The notes beneath the pieces are model-generated. The model was not told the origin of the DNA and did no database searches. It saw only the letters and a list, made by a program, of their open reading frames with translations. DNA of 64,000 bases from Streptomyces flavidovirens DSM 40150 (lineage in GTDB: Bacteria > Actinomycetota > Actinomycetes > Streptomycetales > Streptomycetaceae): positions 1-64,000 of the forward strand of contig NZ_AUBE01000024.1 in NCBI RefSeq assembly GCF_000429085.1, read 5' to 3'. The translations under genes and the position numbers were made by a program. Of this stretch, positions 8,445 to 17,234 are shown piece after piece (the stretch's first letter is position 1; each line of letters opens with the position of its first letter).

Positions 8445-9890
8445 TCAGAGGGCGAGGCCCGTGAGGACCATGACCCGCTCGTACGTGTAGTCGTCCATCG
8501 CGAACCGCACACCCTCGCGGCCGACGCCGGACTGCTTGACGCCGCCGTACGGCATCTGGTCCGCGCGGTACGAGGGGACGTCGCCGACGACCACGCCGCC
8601 GACCTCGAGCGCGCGGTGGGCGCGGAAGGCCGTCTGGAGGTCGTGCGTGAACACGCCCGCCTGGAGGCCGTACTTGGAGTCGTTGACCGCGGCGAACGCC
8701 TCGGCCTCGCCCTCCACCCTGCGCACCGTCAGGACCGGGCCGAAGACCTCCTCGCAGGAGATCGTGGTGTCGGCCGGTACGTCGGCGAGAACGGTCGGGG
8801 CGTACGACGCGCCCTCACGCTTTCCGCCGGTGAGCAGGCTCGCGCCCGCCTTGACGGCCTCGTCGACCCACGCCTCGACGCGCTTGGCGGCGTCCTCGTT
8901 GACCAGCGGGCCGACGTCGGTGGCGGCGTCGTTCGGGTCGCCGGTGACCTGGGCCTCGACGGCCGCGACGATCTTCGGGACGAGGCGCTCGTACACGGAG
9001 GCGTCGGCGATCACGCGCTGCACGGAGATGCAGGACTGGCCGGCCTGGTAGTTGGAGAAGGTCGCGATACGGGTCGCGGCCCAGTCCAGGTCCTCGTCCG
9101 AGGCCCAGTCGGCCAGGACGACGGCCGCGCCGTTGCCGCCGAGCTCCAGGGTGCAGTGCTTGCGCGGGACGGAGTCCATGATCGCGTAGCCGACGGTCTC
9201 GGAACCGGTGAAGGAGATGACGGGCAGGCGCTCGTCCTGGACGAGGGCCGGCATCTTGTCGTTGGCCACGGGCAGGACGGACCAGGAGCCGGCCGGGAGG
9301 TCCGTCTCGGCGAGCAGCTCACCCAGGATCAGGCCGGACAGCGGCGTCGCGGGCGCCGGCTTGAGGATGATCGGGGTGCCGACGGCGATGGCCGGGGCGA
9401 CCTTGTGCGCGCACAGGTTCAGCGGGAAGTTGAACGGCGCGATGCCGAGGACGGTGCCGCGGGGGAAGCGGCGCGTCAGGGCGAGGCGGCCGGTGCCGCC
9501 GGCGTCGGTGTCGAGGCGCTGGGCCTCGCCGCCGTTGAAACGGCGGGCTTCCTCGGCTGCGAACCGGAACACGGAAACGGCGCGGCCGACTTCACCGCGG
9601 GCCCACTTGATCGGCTTGCCGTTCTCCGCGGAGATGAGCTGCGCGATCTCTTCGGTGCGCTCGACGAGGCGCTTGCTGACGTGGTCGAGGGCGGCGGCGC
9701 GCACGTGCGCGGGGGTGGCCGCGAACTCGGCCTCGACCGCGTACGCGGCGGCGACGGCCTCTTCGACCTGCGCGTCGGTGGGGATGCTCACCGCGGCGAC
9801 GAGCCGGCCGTCCCAGGGGGACGTGACGTCGAACGCGTCCTCGCCGGTGGCCTGGCGGCCGGCGAGCCAGAAGGCGTGGGTGGAAGTCAT
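8445..9890 (-). CDS. NAD(P)-dependent aldehyde dehydrogenase, possibly acting on GABA-derived semialdehyde
   Basis: Oxidises an aldehyde to its acid. ATG 9890 gives MTSTHAFWLAGRQATGEDAF (481 residues, usual ALDH length). The catalytic glutamate lies in ELGGN and the nucleophilic cysteine in QAGQSCIS; the cofactor-domain stretch is SFTGSETVGYAIM. The sequence resembles the lactaldehyde / non-phosphorylating glyceraldehyde-3-phosphate branch more than betaine-aldehyde types. It sits downstream of a PucR regulator and near gabT, so succinate semialdehyde is an attractive but unproven substrate. Its upstream region contains a 30-bp tandem repeat. Confidence 0.88.
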   Translation of the reverse strand: MTSTHAFWLAGRQATGEDAFDVTSPWDGRLVAAVSIPTDAQVEEAVAAAYAVEAEFAATPAHVRAAALDHVSKRLVERTEEIAQLISAENGKPIKWARGEVGRAVSVFRFAAEEARRFNGGEAQRLDTDAGGTGRLALTRRFPRGTVLGIAPFNFPLNLCAHKVAPAIAVGTPIILKPAPATPLSGLILGELLAETDLPAGSWSVLPVANDKMPALVQDERLPVISFTGSETVGYAIMDSVPRKHCTLELGGNGAAVVLADWASDEDLDWAATRIATFSNYQAGQSCISVQRVIADASVYERLVPKIVAAVEAQVTGDPNDAATDVGPLVNEDAAKRVEAWVDEAVKAGASLLTGGKREGASYAPTVLADVPADTTISCEEVFGPVLTVRRVEGEAEAFAAVNDSKYGLQAGVFTHDLQTAFRAHRALEVGGVVVGDVPSYRADQMPYGGVKQSGVGREGVRFAMDDYTYERVMVLTGLAL

Positions 9891-10080
9891 ATCGTTTCCG
9901 GCCCTTCCGAGGGGGTGGGTGCTGATGTCCACCACGGTAGGGGTGCGAAGGCCGCAGGTCGTTTGTCCGAGGTGGAGTGCTGCGGGCCACGGGGACGCCG
10001 GTTTGGACGACGACACGGGGTTACGCCTCCGGCTGGGGGGCCGGGACGCGTGGCAGTAGTCCGGCCGGGTGGTGGGGGTG

Positions 10081-10230
10081 CGGTGCGGGTGCGGGCGGGT
10101 GGCGGGGGTGCGGCACGGCTGCGACCGGGAGGCAAACGTGCGGCACCGCCGCGACCGAGAGGCAAACGTGCGGCGCGACCGCCACCGGGAGGCAAACGTG
10201 CGGTGCGGGTGCGGGCGGGTGGCAGGGTGC
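10081..10230. repeat. five-unit 30-bp tandem repeat in the 400-base gap between pucR-type and aldehyde dehydrogenase genes
   Basis: The gap 9891-10289 holds no convincing gene. Units start at 10081, 10111, 10141, 10171 and 10201, each beginning CGG. The three central units share the ending GAGGCAAACGTG at 10129-10140, 10159-10170 and 10189-10200; the outer two are near-identical to each other for about 20 bases but diverged from the core. Repeats lie upstream of the leftward aldehyde dehydrogenase start and downstream of the regulator stop. Confidence 0.85.
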
Positions 10231-10289
10231 GGGCGGGTGGTCGGGGGCCTGCGGTGCGTTCCCGTCGGTCAGCCCCCGGCCGCGTCTCC

Positions 10290-11912
10290 TCACGTGGAGC
10301 CGGACCCCGTTCCCGACGTCGCCTTCAGTGCCAGCCACAGCTCCATCCGTACATCCGCGTCGTCCAGCGAGCGGCCCAGGATTTCCTCGACGCGCCGCAT
10401 GCGGTAGCGCAGCGTATGCCGGTGGACGCCCAGGTCCGCCGCCGCCGCGTCCCACTGGCCGTGCCGCGAGAGCCACGCCCGCAGGGACGCGATGAGGTCG
10501 CCGCGGCCCTTCGCGTCGTGCTCGTGCAGGGCCCGCAGCGTGCCGTCCGCGAAAGACCGGACCGCGTCGTCCGCCAGGAGCTGCATCACCGAGCCGGCCG
10601 CGAGCTCCTCGTGCTCGACGAGCGCACGCCCCCGCCGCCGCGCCACCGAGAGCGCCTGTTCGGCCTGCTTGTACGCCCCGACCGCCGCTATCGGCCCGGC
10701 CGGCGCCGACAGGCCGACCACCAGCTCGTCCTCGTCCGCCGGCTCGTGCGGCCTCGCCGAGTCGCCGCGCCGCGCCTCCGTATGGGCGAGGCACGCGCGC
10801 ACCGCGTCTCCCCCGTCCGCCGCGAGCACCACCAGCCGGTCGCCGTCCGGCACGGCCAGAACCGGCTCCCCGGCCCGTAGCGCCGCCGACTCCATCGCGT
10901 CGGCGAGCGCGTGCAAGGGGTCAGACGCCACAGGCGCGCCCTCCGCGGCCGCCGGCTCGGCGATGAGGAGCCGGAAGGGGGCGTCCAGCAGCGCCCCGTA
11001 CAGGTCGCCGGCGACGGCCCGCGCATGGTCCGGTTCCCCCGCCAGCAGCATCCGCAGCACCGCCGCGCCCAGCCGCTGCTCGGCGGCCTGCAGGGACCGC
11101 GACCGCTCCGTCGTCAGCGTCAGGAGCGCGATGGCCGAGTGGACGGCGTACCGCTCGGCCGTCCCCAGCGGGGCCCCGGTCCCGACCGCCAGTACGCCCC
11201 GCACGCGTCGCCCCGCGCCCAGCGACTGCAGCTCGACGCGGTCGTCCGCCCCGGCGCCGCCGTCCGCCCCGCCGCCTCCGACGACAGAACTCGCGGGCGC
11301 GGGCCGTTCCCGCAGCCGTTCCACGTCGGCCGTGAGCCGGGCGGCGCGGCGCGCGGCCCAGTCGGGTGCGGCGGCGACGACCGCGCCGGAGACGTCGTAC
11401 AGCGCCGCCCACCCGTTCACGTGGGACGCGAGACGGGCCAGCAGATCCCCCGGCCCGTCACCCGACAGCGCCGCCTTCGTCAGCTCGCGCTGCGCCTCGA
11501 AACCGGCGGTCACCGCGCGGTACTGGTCGGCGGCGTTCGCGGCGGACACGGCCTTGCTGATGGCGATGAAGGGCGTACGGCGCGGCACTTCCAGCAGTGG
11601 CAACCCCTCCTCCGTCGCCGCGTCGACGAGCGCCTGCGGAATGTCGTCGTAGTGGACGCCGATGGCGAAGCCGAGCCCCACGACACCCGCGCCGGCCAGC
11701 CGCCGCACGTACCGCCGCATCACTTCCGGGTCCTCGGCTTCAAGTTTCACGGCGGTGACGAGCAGCAGCTCGCCGCCCTCCAGGTAGGGCACGGGGTCGG
11801 GGAGCTCACTGACGTGGGCCCAGCGCACCGGCGTGTCCAGCCGGTCCTCCCCGGCGCGCACGGTGAGCTTGAGCGCCGAATGGTGGACGAGGGAGGCAAG
11901 GGTGGGCGGCAT
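10290..11912 (-). CDS. PucR family transcriptional regulator
   Basis: DNA-binding regulator of the PucR/CdaR type, commonly controlling purine, amino acid or GABA catabolism. The 540-residue protein has the N-terminal PucR effector-like domain (LPDPVPYLEGGELLLVTAVK), a central GGDEF-like domain and a C-terminal helix-turn-helix (ADLGVHRHTLRYRMRRVEEI, about residues 495-515). ATG 11912 has AAGG upstream. It is followed, after the tandem-repeat gap, by the aldehyde dehydrogenase gene, and gabT lies on its other side beyond the ATPase gene, which suggests control of GABA use. The ligand is unknown. Confidence 0.9.
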   Translation of the reverse strand: MPPTLASLVHHSALKLTVRAGEDRLDTPVRWAHVSELPDPVPYLEGGELLLVTAVKLEAEDPEVMRRYVRRLAGAGVVGLGFAIGVHYDDIPQALVDAATEEGLPLLEVPRRTPFIAISKAVSAANAADQYRAVTAGFEAQRELTKAALSGDGPGDLLARLASHVNGWAALYDVSGAVVAAAPDWAARRAARLTADVERLRERPAPASSVVGGGGADGGAGADDRVELQSLGAGRRVRGVLAVGTGAPLGTAERYAVHSAIALLTLTTERSRSLQAAEQRLGAAVLRMLLAGEPDHARAVAGDLYGALLDAPFRLLIAEPAAAEGAPVASDPLHALADAMESAALRAGEPVLAVPDGDRLVVLAADGGDAVRACLAHTEARRGDSARPHEPADEDELVVGLSAPAGPIAAVGAYKQAEQALSVARRRGRALVEHEELAAGSVMQLLADDAVRSFADGTLRALHEHDAKGRGDLIASLRAWLSRHGQWDAAAADLGVHRHTLRYRMRRVEEILGRSLDDADVRMELWLALKATSGTGSGST

Positions 11913-12009
11913 GGACGGTTGACCTTAGGACGGAGGATTTTTCGGAAGTTTTTCGCCGTCGCGTATGAACGGCTCATATCGATTCTGCCAGGGCGTACGG
12001 GTCTCCGGC

Positions 12010-12072
12010 ACCGCGCACCGCGCACCGCACGCCGCGCACCGCTCACCGCACGCCGCACGCCGCACGCCGCGC
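12010..12072. repeat. nine-unit heptamer repeat (RCCGCNC type)
   Basis: Nine consecutive 7-base units such as ACCGCGC, ACCGCAC and GCCGCAC fill 12010-12072, directly after the stop of the leftward VirD4-like gene and about 100 bases upstream of the PucR gene start. The exact 63-base length with no partial unit is noteworthy. Copy number is likely to vary between strains. Confidence 0.85.
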
Positions 12073-12075
12073 CAC

Positions 12076-14094
12076 TCAGCTCCGCAGGTCCACCAGCAGC
12101 GGCGGCGCGTGCTCCCCCCGCACCGTCGTCAGCGACAGCACCGCGTGCCCCGCCGGCACCGAATGCGCCAGCTCCGACGCGGACCACCGCTCGCGCTCGA
12201 CCTTCCGTACCGTGATCGCGTCCGTCGTCACGGCCTTGCCGGTCACGATCCGCCGGAAGACGTGCAGGGCCCGCGTGAGTGGCTGGTCGGCGAAGACCGT
12301 CCGGCTCGTCACGTCACGCGTCTCGACCCACTCGGTCCCCCACGCCTCCGCGAACCGCTTCCCGTCCCAGGTCGTGACCCCCGAGAAGGCCATCCGGCAC
12401 CCGACCGCGCCGAGCAGCGCCGCGTGCAGGTTCTCCGGTACGTCGTCGAGCGACCGCAGCGTGATCACGGCGCCCGCGTGGGCCGACCTCAGCCGCTGGA
12501 TGCCCCGCACCGTCTCCGCGGTGATCGCGCGCGTCGCGTCGTCCAGCACCAGGCAGGCGAAGAGCGAGCGGTCGGCGCGGTGCGCGGCGCTCGCGGTGAA
12601 CTGCGCGAGGACGAGCCGCGCGAGCATCCGCGACGCCTCGGCGTGACCGCGCTCGGGCAGGTCGATACGGACCCGCAGCGGATGCTCCAGGGAGCGCAGC
12701 GAGAAGGGCCGCGCCGAGCCGCTCGTGTCGAAGAAAGAGGCGAACGCGGGCCGGTCGAGCAGCGCGACCCGGTCGGCGAGAGCGATACCGGGGTCCCCCG
12801 GCGTCCCCGACTGCCGCGCCCGCGCGTCGAGTTCGCGCTGGAGGGCGTACTGCGAACCGTCGTCGAGCGCCCCGCGCAGCGCAGCGAGGGCGGTCGGTAC
12901 GCCGTCGAGCAGCTCCCGCAGCTCGGGTACGGAGGGGAAGCGGCCGTAGGCGCCGCGGAACGGGCCGAGGAGCTGGGCGAGGGCGGTGGCGGCGCGGCGG
13001 CTGTCGACGTCGGGAAGGTCGCCGACGAAGCCCTCGGCGAGTACGGCGGCGGCCTCGTCCGGGTCGGTGGTGCCGCCGTACAGGTCCAGGTCGTACGCGG
13101 AGGCCGGGTCGCCGAGCTTGATGACGATGTCGTACGCCTCGTCCGGGCCGAGGTGCGCGCCGGCCGCCGCGACGGCGATGACCGCGGCCTGGCCGGCGAG
13201 CGCCTGGAGGGCGAGCGATTCGACGACGGGCCGTACGAGGGACCGCGTCTTGCCGGTGCCGGGCGGGCCGACGGCGACGAGGGAGGTGCCGAGCAGCTCC
13301 GGGTCGAGGGCGAGGCCGGTGCCGCGGCGGGCGTACGGATTGCGTTCGCCGGGGTGGACGGTGCCGAGTCTGACCTGGCGGGCGCACAGGTCGTGCGCGG
13401 CGGCGCGTACGGGCAGGTCGCGCGCCCCGGAGGGGTGGGTGCAGGCGGCGGCGCCGTTGCGCAGGACGGTGTCCGTGAAGGCGCTCAGCCGGGACGGGTC
13501 GGCCTGGACCGACTGCCAGGCGCGGCGGATCCGGGCGTAGTCGACGTCGTTCATCCGCCCGGACCTGGCTTCCTCCGCGAGCCTCGCGGCGGCCTCGGCC
13601 TGGCCCGCGCCGCGCAGCTCGGGCCACTCGGCGGGGTCGGCGGCGGAGCCGGGTCCGGTGCGGGGGCCGGGGACGGGTCCGGCCGGGCCGGGCTTGGGCA
13701 GGAGGTAGCGGCGTACGACCTCGGACCAGCGGCCCATGCGGCCGAAGGCGACGGCGAGGAGGAGGGCGAAGAGGCCGTAGTAGAGGTACGACACCCAGAC
13801 GTACGCCATGTTGCCGCCGTCCTCGCGCCACGATTCGGGGGTGAACCAGAACAGCGGCCAGAGCCAGAAGCTGACGTAGCCGTTCCAGCAGAGCGACCAG
13901 ATCAGCACGGCGGTGAGGAGCGAGATCAGGGCGCCGCTGACGAGCTGGCGCCCGGGGACGGTCTCGGGCTCCTCCGCGGGGCGCGGCACATGACCGTACG
14001 ACCAGACGCCGGGACCGTCGGCGTTGCGTGGCGTGCGGAGCCATTCGGTGAGTGTCGGGCCGGTGGTGGGGGCGTGAGTGGGGGCGGGCGGCAC
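12076..14094 (-). CDS. VirD4/TraG-like membrane-anchored ATPase, orphan
   Basis: P-loop ATPase of the FtsK-HerA / type IV coupling-protein type. Two membrane segments lie near residues 52-70 and 97-118. A Walker A motif VGPPGTGKT is at about 275-283 and a Walker-B-like CLVLDDA is near 520. The rest has the coupling-protein style (PLRVRIDLPERGHAEASRML; HAGAVITLRSLDDVPENL). No relaxase or other secretion gene is nearby, so it is not obviously part of a conjugative element. The start is uncertain: GTG 14094 lacks a ribosome site and lies 15 bases from an 18-base homopolymer. The gene sits between pucR-type and gabT genes. Confidence 0.8.
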   Translation of the reverse strand: MPPAPTHAPTTGPTLTEWLRTPRNADGPGVWSYGHVPRPAEEPETVPGRQLVSGALISLLTAVLIWSLCWNGYVSFWLWPLFWFTPESWREDGGNMAYVWVSYLYYGLFALLLAVAFGRMGRWSEVVRRYLLPKPGPAGPVPGPRTGPGSAADPAEWPELRGAGQAEAAARLAEEARSGRMNDVDYARIRRAWQSVQADPSRLSAFTDTVLRNGAAACTHPSGARDLPVRAAAHDLCARQVRLGTVHPGERNPYARRGTGLALDPELLGTSLVAVGPPGTGKTRSLVRPVVESLALQALAGQAAVIAVAAAGAHLGPDEAYDIVIKLGDPASAYDLDLYGGTTDPDEAAAVLAEGFVGDLPDVDSRRAATALAQLLGPFRGAYGRFPSVPELRELLDGVPTALAALRGALDDGSQYALQRELDARARQSGTPGDPGIALADRVALLDRPAFASFFDTSGSARPFSLRSLEHPLRVRIDLPERGHAEASRMLARLVLAQFTASAAHRADRSLFACLVLDDATRAITAETVRGIQRLRSAHAGAVITLRSLDDVPENLHAALLGAVGCRMAFSGVTTWDGKRFAEAWGTEWVETRDVTSRTVFADQPLTRALHVFRRIVTGKAVTTDAITVRKVERERWSASELAHSVPAGHAVLSLTTVRGEHAPPLLVDLRS

Positions 14095-14109
14095 GGCTAG
14101 GGGTGCGGC

Positions 14110-14127
14110 GGGGGGGGGGGGGGGGGG
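14110..14127. repeat. 18-base G homopolymer (poly-C on the coding strand of the VirD4-like gene)
   Basis: Uninterrupted G run from 14110 to 14127, followed by A and six more Gs. It lies 15 bases upstream of the assigned GTG of the leftward ATPase gene. A tract this long is prone to slippage, both in replication and in sequencing. Confidence 0.9.
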
Positions 14128-14452
14128 AGGGGGGCGGGCCGGCGGGGTGCGGTACGGGGTTGGTGGCGCGGGTGGTGGCGTGTGCGTCGGGTGTGCCGGT
14201 GCCCTCGGTGTCCATGTGCTGCCCTGCCCCTCATCCCCTGACCAGCGTGTGCGCAGGGCCTCAATCTAGTGCCCGGCGCTGGGCAGTTCACCGCACCGCG
14301 CCCGCACCCGCACCGCGCCCAGCCGCCCGCCGCTATGTCCGCCACGGACAAGGACACGCCCCCACTTCTCCCGAACGGAACATGCCACCCCCCACCCACC
14401 ACCCCTAGCCTGCGAAGTAAAGAAGCGTCCGGAACACCCCCAGGAGCCCCCC
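14128..14452. other. divergent intergenic region upstream of gabT
   Basis: No gene is supported here. The region must hold the gabT promoter; GCCTGCGAAGTAAAGAAG near 14408-14426 is the only AT-richer patch close to the start. The gabT ribosome site AGGAG is at about 14442-14446. I see no strong dyad. Confidence 0.5.
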
Positions 14453-15787
14453 ATGACCGCAATCCCGCAGGAGCGCCGCGTCGTCACCGCGATTCCCGGC
14501 CCGAAGTCGGCAGAGCTGCAGGCCCGGCGCACCGCCACGGTCGCCGGTGGCGTGGGCTCCGTGCTGCCCGTCTTCACCGCGCGCGCGGACGGCGGCATCA
14601 TCGAGGACGTCGACGGCAACCGCCTCATCGACTTCGGCTCCGGCATCGCCGTGACCTCCGTCGGCGCCTCCGCCGAGGCCGTCGTACGCCGTGCCTCCGC
14701 GCAGCTGCAGAACTTCACCCACACCTGTTTCATGGTCACGCCGTACGAGGGCTACGTCGAGGTCTGTGAGGCGCTCGCCGAGCTGACGCCCGGCGACCAC
14801 GCCAAGAAGTCCGCGCTGTTCAACTCCGGCGCCGAGGCCGTCGAGAACGCCGTCAAGATCGCCCGCGCGTACACCAAGCGCCAGGCGGTCGTCGTGTTCG
14901 ACCACGGTTACCACGGCCGTACGAACCTGACGATGGCGCTGACCTCCAAGAACATGCCGTACAAGAACGGCTTCGGCCCGTTCGCCCCCGAGGTCTACCG
15001 CGTCCCCGTCGCGTACGGCTACCGCTGGCCGACCGGCGCCGAGAACTGCGGCCCCGAGGCCGCCGCGCAGGCCATCGACCAGATCACGAAGCAGGTCGGT
15101 GCCGACAACGTCGCCGCGATCATCATCGAGCCGGTGCTCGGCGAGGGCGGCTTCATCGAGCCGGCCAAGGGCTTCCTGCCGGCGATCGTGAAGTTCGCCA
15201 ACGACAACGGCATCGTCTTCGTCGCCGACGAGATCCAGTCCGGCTTCTGCCGCACCGGCCAGTGGTTCGCGTGCGAGGACGAGGGCATCGTCCCCGACCT
15301 GATCACGACCGCCAAGGGCATCGCGGGCGGTCTGCCGCTCGCCGCCGTGACCGGCCGCGCCGAGATCATGGACGCCCCGCACGGCGGCGGCCTGGGCGGC
15401 ACGTACGGCGGAAACCCGGTGGCCTGCGCCGGTGCGCTCGGCTCCATCGAGACGATGAAGGAGCTTGACCTCAACAAGAAGGCGAAGCGCATCGAGGAGG
15501 TCATGAAGGGCCGTCTGGCCGCCATGGCCGAGAAGTTCGACATCATCGGTGACATCCGTGGCCGCGGCGCCATGATCGCCATCGAGCTGGTGACGGACCG
15601 CGACACCAAGGAGCCGAACGCGGCCGCCGCCGGCGCCCTCGCCAAGGCGTGCCACGCCGAGGGTCTGCTGGTCCTCACCTGCGGCACCTACGGCAACGTG
15701 CTCCGCTTCCTGCCGCCGATCGTCATCGGCGAGGACCTGCTCAACGAGGGTCTGGACATCATCGAGGCGGCCTTCGCCGGCGTCTGA
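14453..15787 (+). CDS. gabT: 4-aminobutyrate--2-oxoglutarate transaminase
   Basis: PLP enzyme that converts GABA plus 2-oxoglutarate to succinate semialdehyde plus glutamate. The 444-residue class III aminotransferase has the cofactor phosphate loop NSGAEAVENAVKIAR, the aspartate motif VADEIQSGF and the Schiff-base lysine in TTAKGIAGGLPLA. ATG 14453 follows CAGGAGCCCCCC, a proper ribosome site. Codon use is highly biased, indicating good expression. The neighbouring polyamine uptake and oxidation genes produce GABA, so gabT is the entry from that route into the TCA cycle; a dedicated aldehyde dehydrogenase lies at 8445-9890. Confidence 0.93.
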   Translation: MTAIPQERRVVTAIPGPKSAELQARRTATVAGGVGSVLPVFTARADGGIIEDVDGNRLIDFGSGIAVTSVGASAEAVVRRASAQLQNFTHTCFMVTPYEGYVEVCEALAELTPGDHAKKSALFNSGAEAVENAVKIARAYTKRQAVVVFDHGYHGRTNLTMALTSKNMPYKNGFGPFAPEVYRVPVAYGYRWPTGAENCGPEAAAQAIDQITKQVGADNVAAIIIEPVLGEGGFIEPAKGFLPAIVKFANDNGIVFVADEIQSGFCRTGQWFACEDEGIVPDLITTAKGIAGGLPLAAVTGRAEIMDAPHGGGLGGTYGGNPVACAGALGSIETMKELDLNKKAKRIEEVMKGRLAAMAEKFDIIGDIRGRGAMIAIELVTDRDTKEPNAAAAGALAKACHAEGLLVLTCGTYGNVLRFLPPIVIGEDLLNEGLDIIEAAFAGV

Positions 15788-15881
15788 CCGAGGTGTGACC
15801 TGTGAAGAAAGGGTGGGGGGCCAATGGCGGGATGGAGTTGCGCCTGTCGGTCCCCCACCCGCTGCCGTACGGTTTCTGCAG

Positions 15882-16742
15882 ATGAGAGAAACACCCCGCT
15901 CGCAGGGGACTGCGGGCGGTTCCAGGTCGAGGCACCCCCTGCCCCGCCCTGGCCGTGCCATCGCGCACATGACTGGAGCCTCTGGCTCCGGAACTCCTCA
16001 CCGATCGGATCGCCGCCCGCCCCACACCCCCCGGGGCGCGCGGCACCCCGGTCCAGGCGGCTGCCCCGGAACTACCCCCCCTGTTCCGGGGCAGCCGGCT
16101 TTCCTCTTCGGCTTCGCTGGCTTCTTCGCCCTCTCCGGGCTTCTCTTCGCGCTGGTCACCTGGCAGGTCGCTGCCACCGGACCCCTGCGCCGCGCCGACG
16201 AGCGCCTCGGCCGGGCCGTCGTGGGCCACGGCCCCACCGGCTTCACGGAATTCCTCGCCGATCTCGGCAACCTGGCCGTCGCACTGCCCGTGCTGGCCAC
16301 GGCGATCACGTACACCCTGTGGCGCGCAGGGCGTCACGACCGCGGCGCTCTCGCCCGCGCGTCGGCCGCCGCGCTCGCCATGGCGGCGGTGCCCGCCCTC
16401 GTCGCCCCGCTCAAGTCCTGGATCGCCCGTCCGGGCCCGCTCACGCAGGACACCGGCTACTACCCGTCCGGGCACACGGCGACCGCGGCCGTCGCCTACT
16501 GCGGGGCGGCCCTGCTCCTTCGCGCGTACGTACGCCGCCACCGGTGGTGGCCACCGGTCCTGGCCCTCGTACTCACCCTCGCCACCGGCGCCGGCCTCGT
16601 CCTGCGCGGCTACCACTGGCCGCTGGACGTCCTCGGCAGCTGGTGTCTGTGCGTCATGCTTCTTGTCCTCAGCCATCGCCTTGCCGCGCGATACTCGCGG
16701 CGGCCTCGTGCATCGCGAACTCCAGCAGCGCCGGATCGGTGA
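15882..16742 (+). CDS. PAP2-family membrane phosphatase
   Basis: Integral-membrane phosphatase acting on lipid phosphates such as phosphatidate or undecaprenyl diphosphate. It has about five to six membrane segments and the three PAP2 signatures: KSWIARPGP, YYPSGHTATA and RGYHWPLDVLG. Start choice is weak: the frame is open from 15795; ATG 15882 (MRETPRSQ) and ATG 15969 (MTGASGSG) are both possible, neither with a good ribosome site, and the first 60 residues are low-complexity and Pro/Gly/Arg-rich. Its 3' end overlaps the oppositely oriented small gene by 74 bases. Confidence 0.82.
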   Translation: MRETPRSQGTAGGSRSRHPLPRPGRAIAHMTGASGSGTPHRSDRRPPHTPRGARHPGPGGCPGTTPPVPGQPAFLFGFAGFFALSGLLFALVTWQVAATGPLRRADERLGRAVVGHGPTGFTEFLADLGNLAVALPVLATAITYTLWRAGRHDRGALARASAAALAMAAVPALVAPLKSWIARPGPLTQDTGYYPSGHTATAAVAYCGAALLLRAYVRRHRWWPPVLALVLTLATGAGLVLRGYHWPLDVLGSWCLCVMLLVLSHRLAARYSRRPRASRTPAAPDR

Positions 16743-17127
16743 GCGTGCCCGTACCGTCCGGCAGGACCAGCCAGCGGACACCGCCGGCCGCCCGGCCGGG
16801 GCAGGGCACGACGATCCAGGTGCCGTGGCCCGCGCCGCGTACGCCCGTACCGAGCCAGCGGTCCGCCGTGCCCGGTGGCACGAAGAAACCCATGCGGGAG
16901 TCACCGAAATCGGCGAGCACGGGGCCCGGACGGTCGATGAGGCGCGCCAGGATGTCGAGCGTGGGGTAGCCGAGCTCCCCCGGCAGGATCAGCACGTCCC
17001 AGCGCCTGCCGGCGGGAAGGAGGGCGACCCCGAGAGGGTTGCGCGCCCATTCCCGCCGGCAGGCGTCGGGATCCGGTGCCACCGACACGAGCCAGTCCAC
17101 CGCGGTTTCGGCCCCCGAGCCAGTCAT
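16669..17127 (-). CDS. conserved hypothetical protein, 152 residues
   Basis: I do not recognise a firm function. ATG 17127 gives MTGSGAETAVDWLVSVAPDP and has GGAGG nine bases upstream; the much longer open frame upstream is the shadow of the oxidase gene. Features are RREWARNPLGVALLPAGRRW near the start, LADFGDSRMGFFVPPGTADR in the middle, and PGRAAGGVRWLVLPDGTGTL. This resembles the C-terminal half of short actinobacterial proteins annotated as Prim-Pol-like, but no catalytic motif is visible, so that label is speculative. It is separated by 107 bases from the oxidase operon. Confidence 0.75.
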   Translation of the reverse strand: MTGSGAETAVDWLVSVAPDPDACRREWARNPLGVALLPAGRRWDVLILPGELGYPTLDILARLIDRPGPVLADFGDSRMGFFVPPGTADRWLGTGVRGAGHGTWIVVPCPGRAAGGVRWLVLPDGTGTLTDPALLEFAMHEAAASIARQGDG

Positions 17128-17234
17128 GTTGTCCGGCCTCCATTCGCGTGCGCAGCGAGTGCGTTCACGAGGGAGAGGGGGCTGGGCCCGGCTCATTACG
17201 CGGGTTCGGTCACCTTGTTGAGGCGAACCGGGTC

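Noticed and set aside
10081..10230. CRISPR array
   Set aside because: Units are contiguous 30-bp tandem copies with no unique spacers and no cas genes nearby.
10021..10230. Short protein with ten-residue repeats (PHVCLPVAVA-like) encoded by the 30-bp repeat
   Set aside because: All frames give repeats because 30 is divisible by three; no ribosome site or conserved flanks.
8373..10880. Very long rightward open frame (835 codons) across three genes
   Set aside because: It runs antisense to the aldehyde dehydrogenase and PucR genes, has Arg/Gly/Asp-rich shadow composition and crosses the 30-bp repeat. It is a GC-bias artefact.
12076..14094. Part of an integrated conjugative element (AICE)
   Set aside because: No integrase, Rep, tra partners or att-flanking tRNA gene within the window; neighbours are core metabolic genes.
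12314..14215. Alternative leftward frame of 633 codons over the VirD4-like gene
   Set aside because: Arg/Pro-rich shadow with no motif; the other frame contains Walker A and membrane segments.
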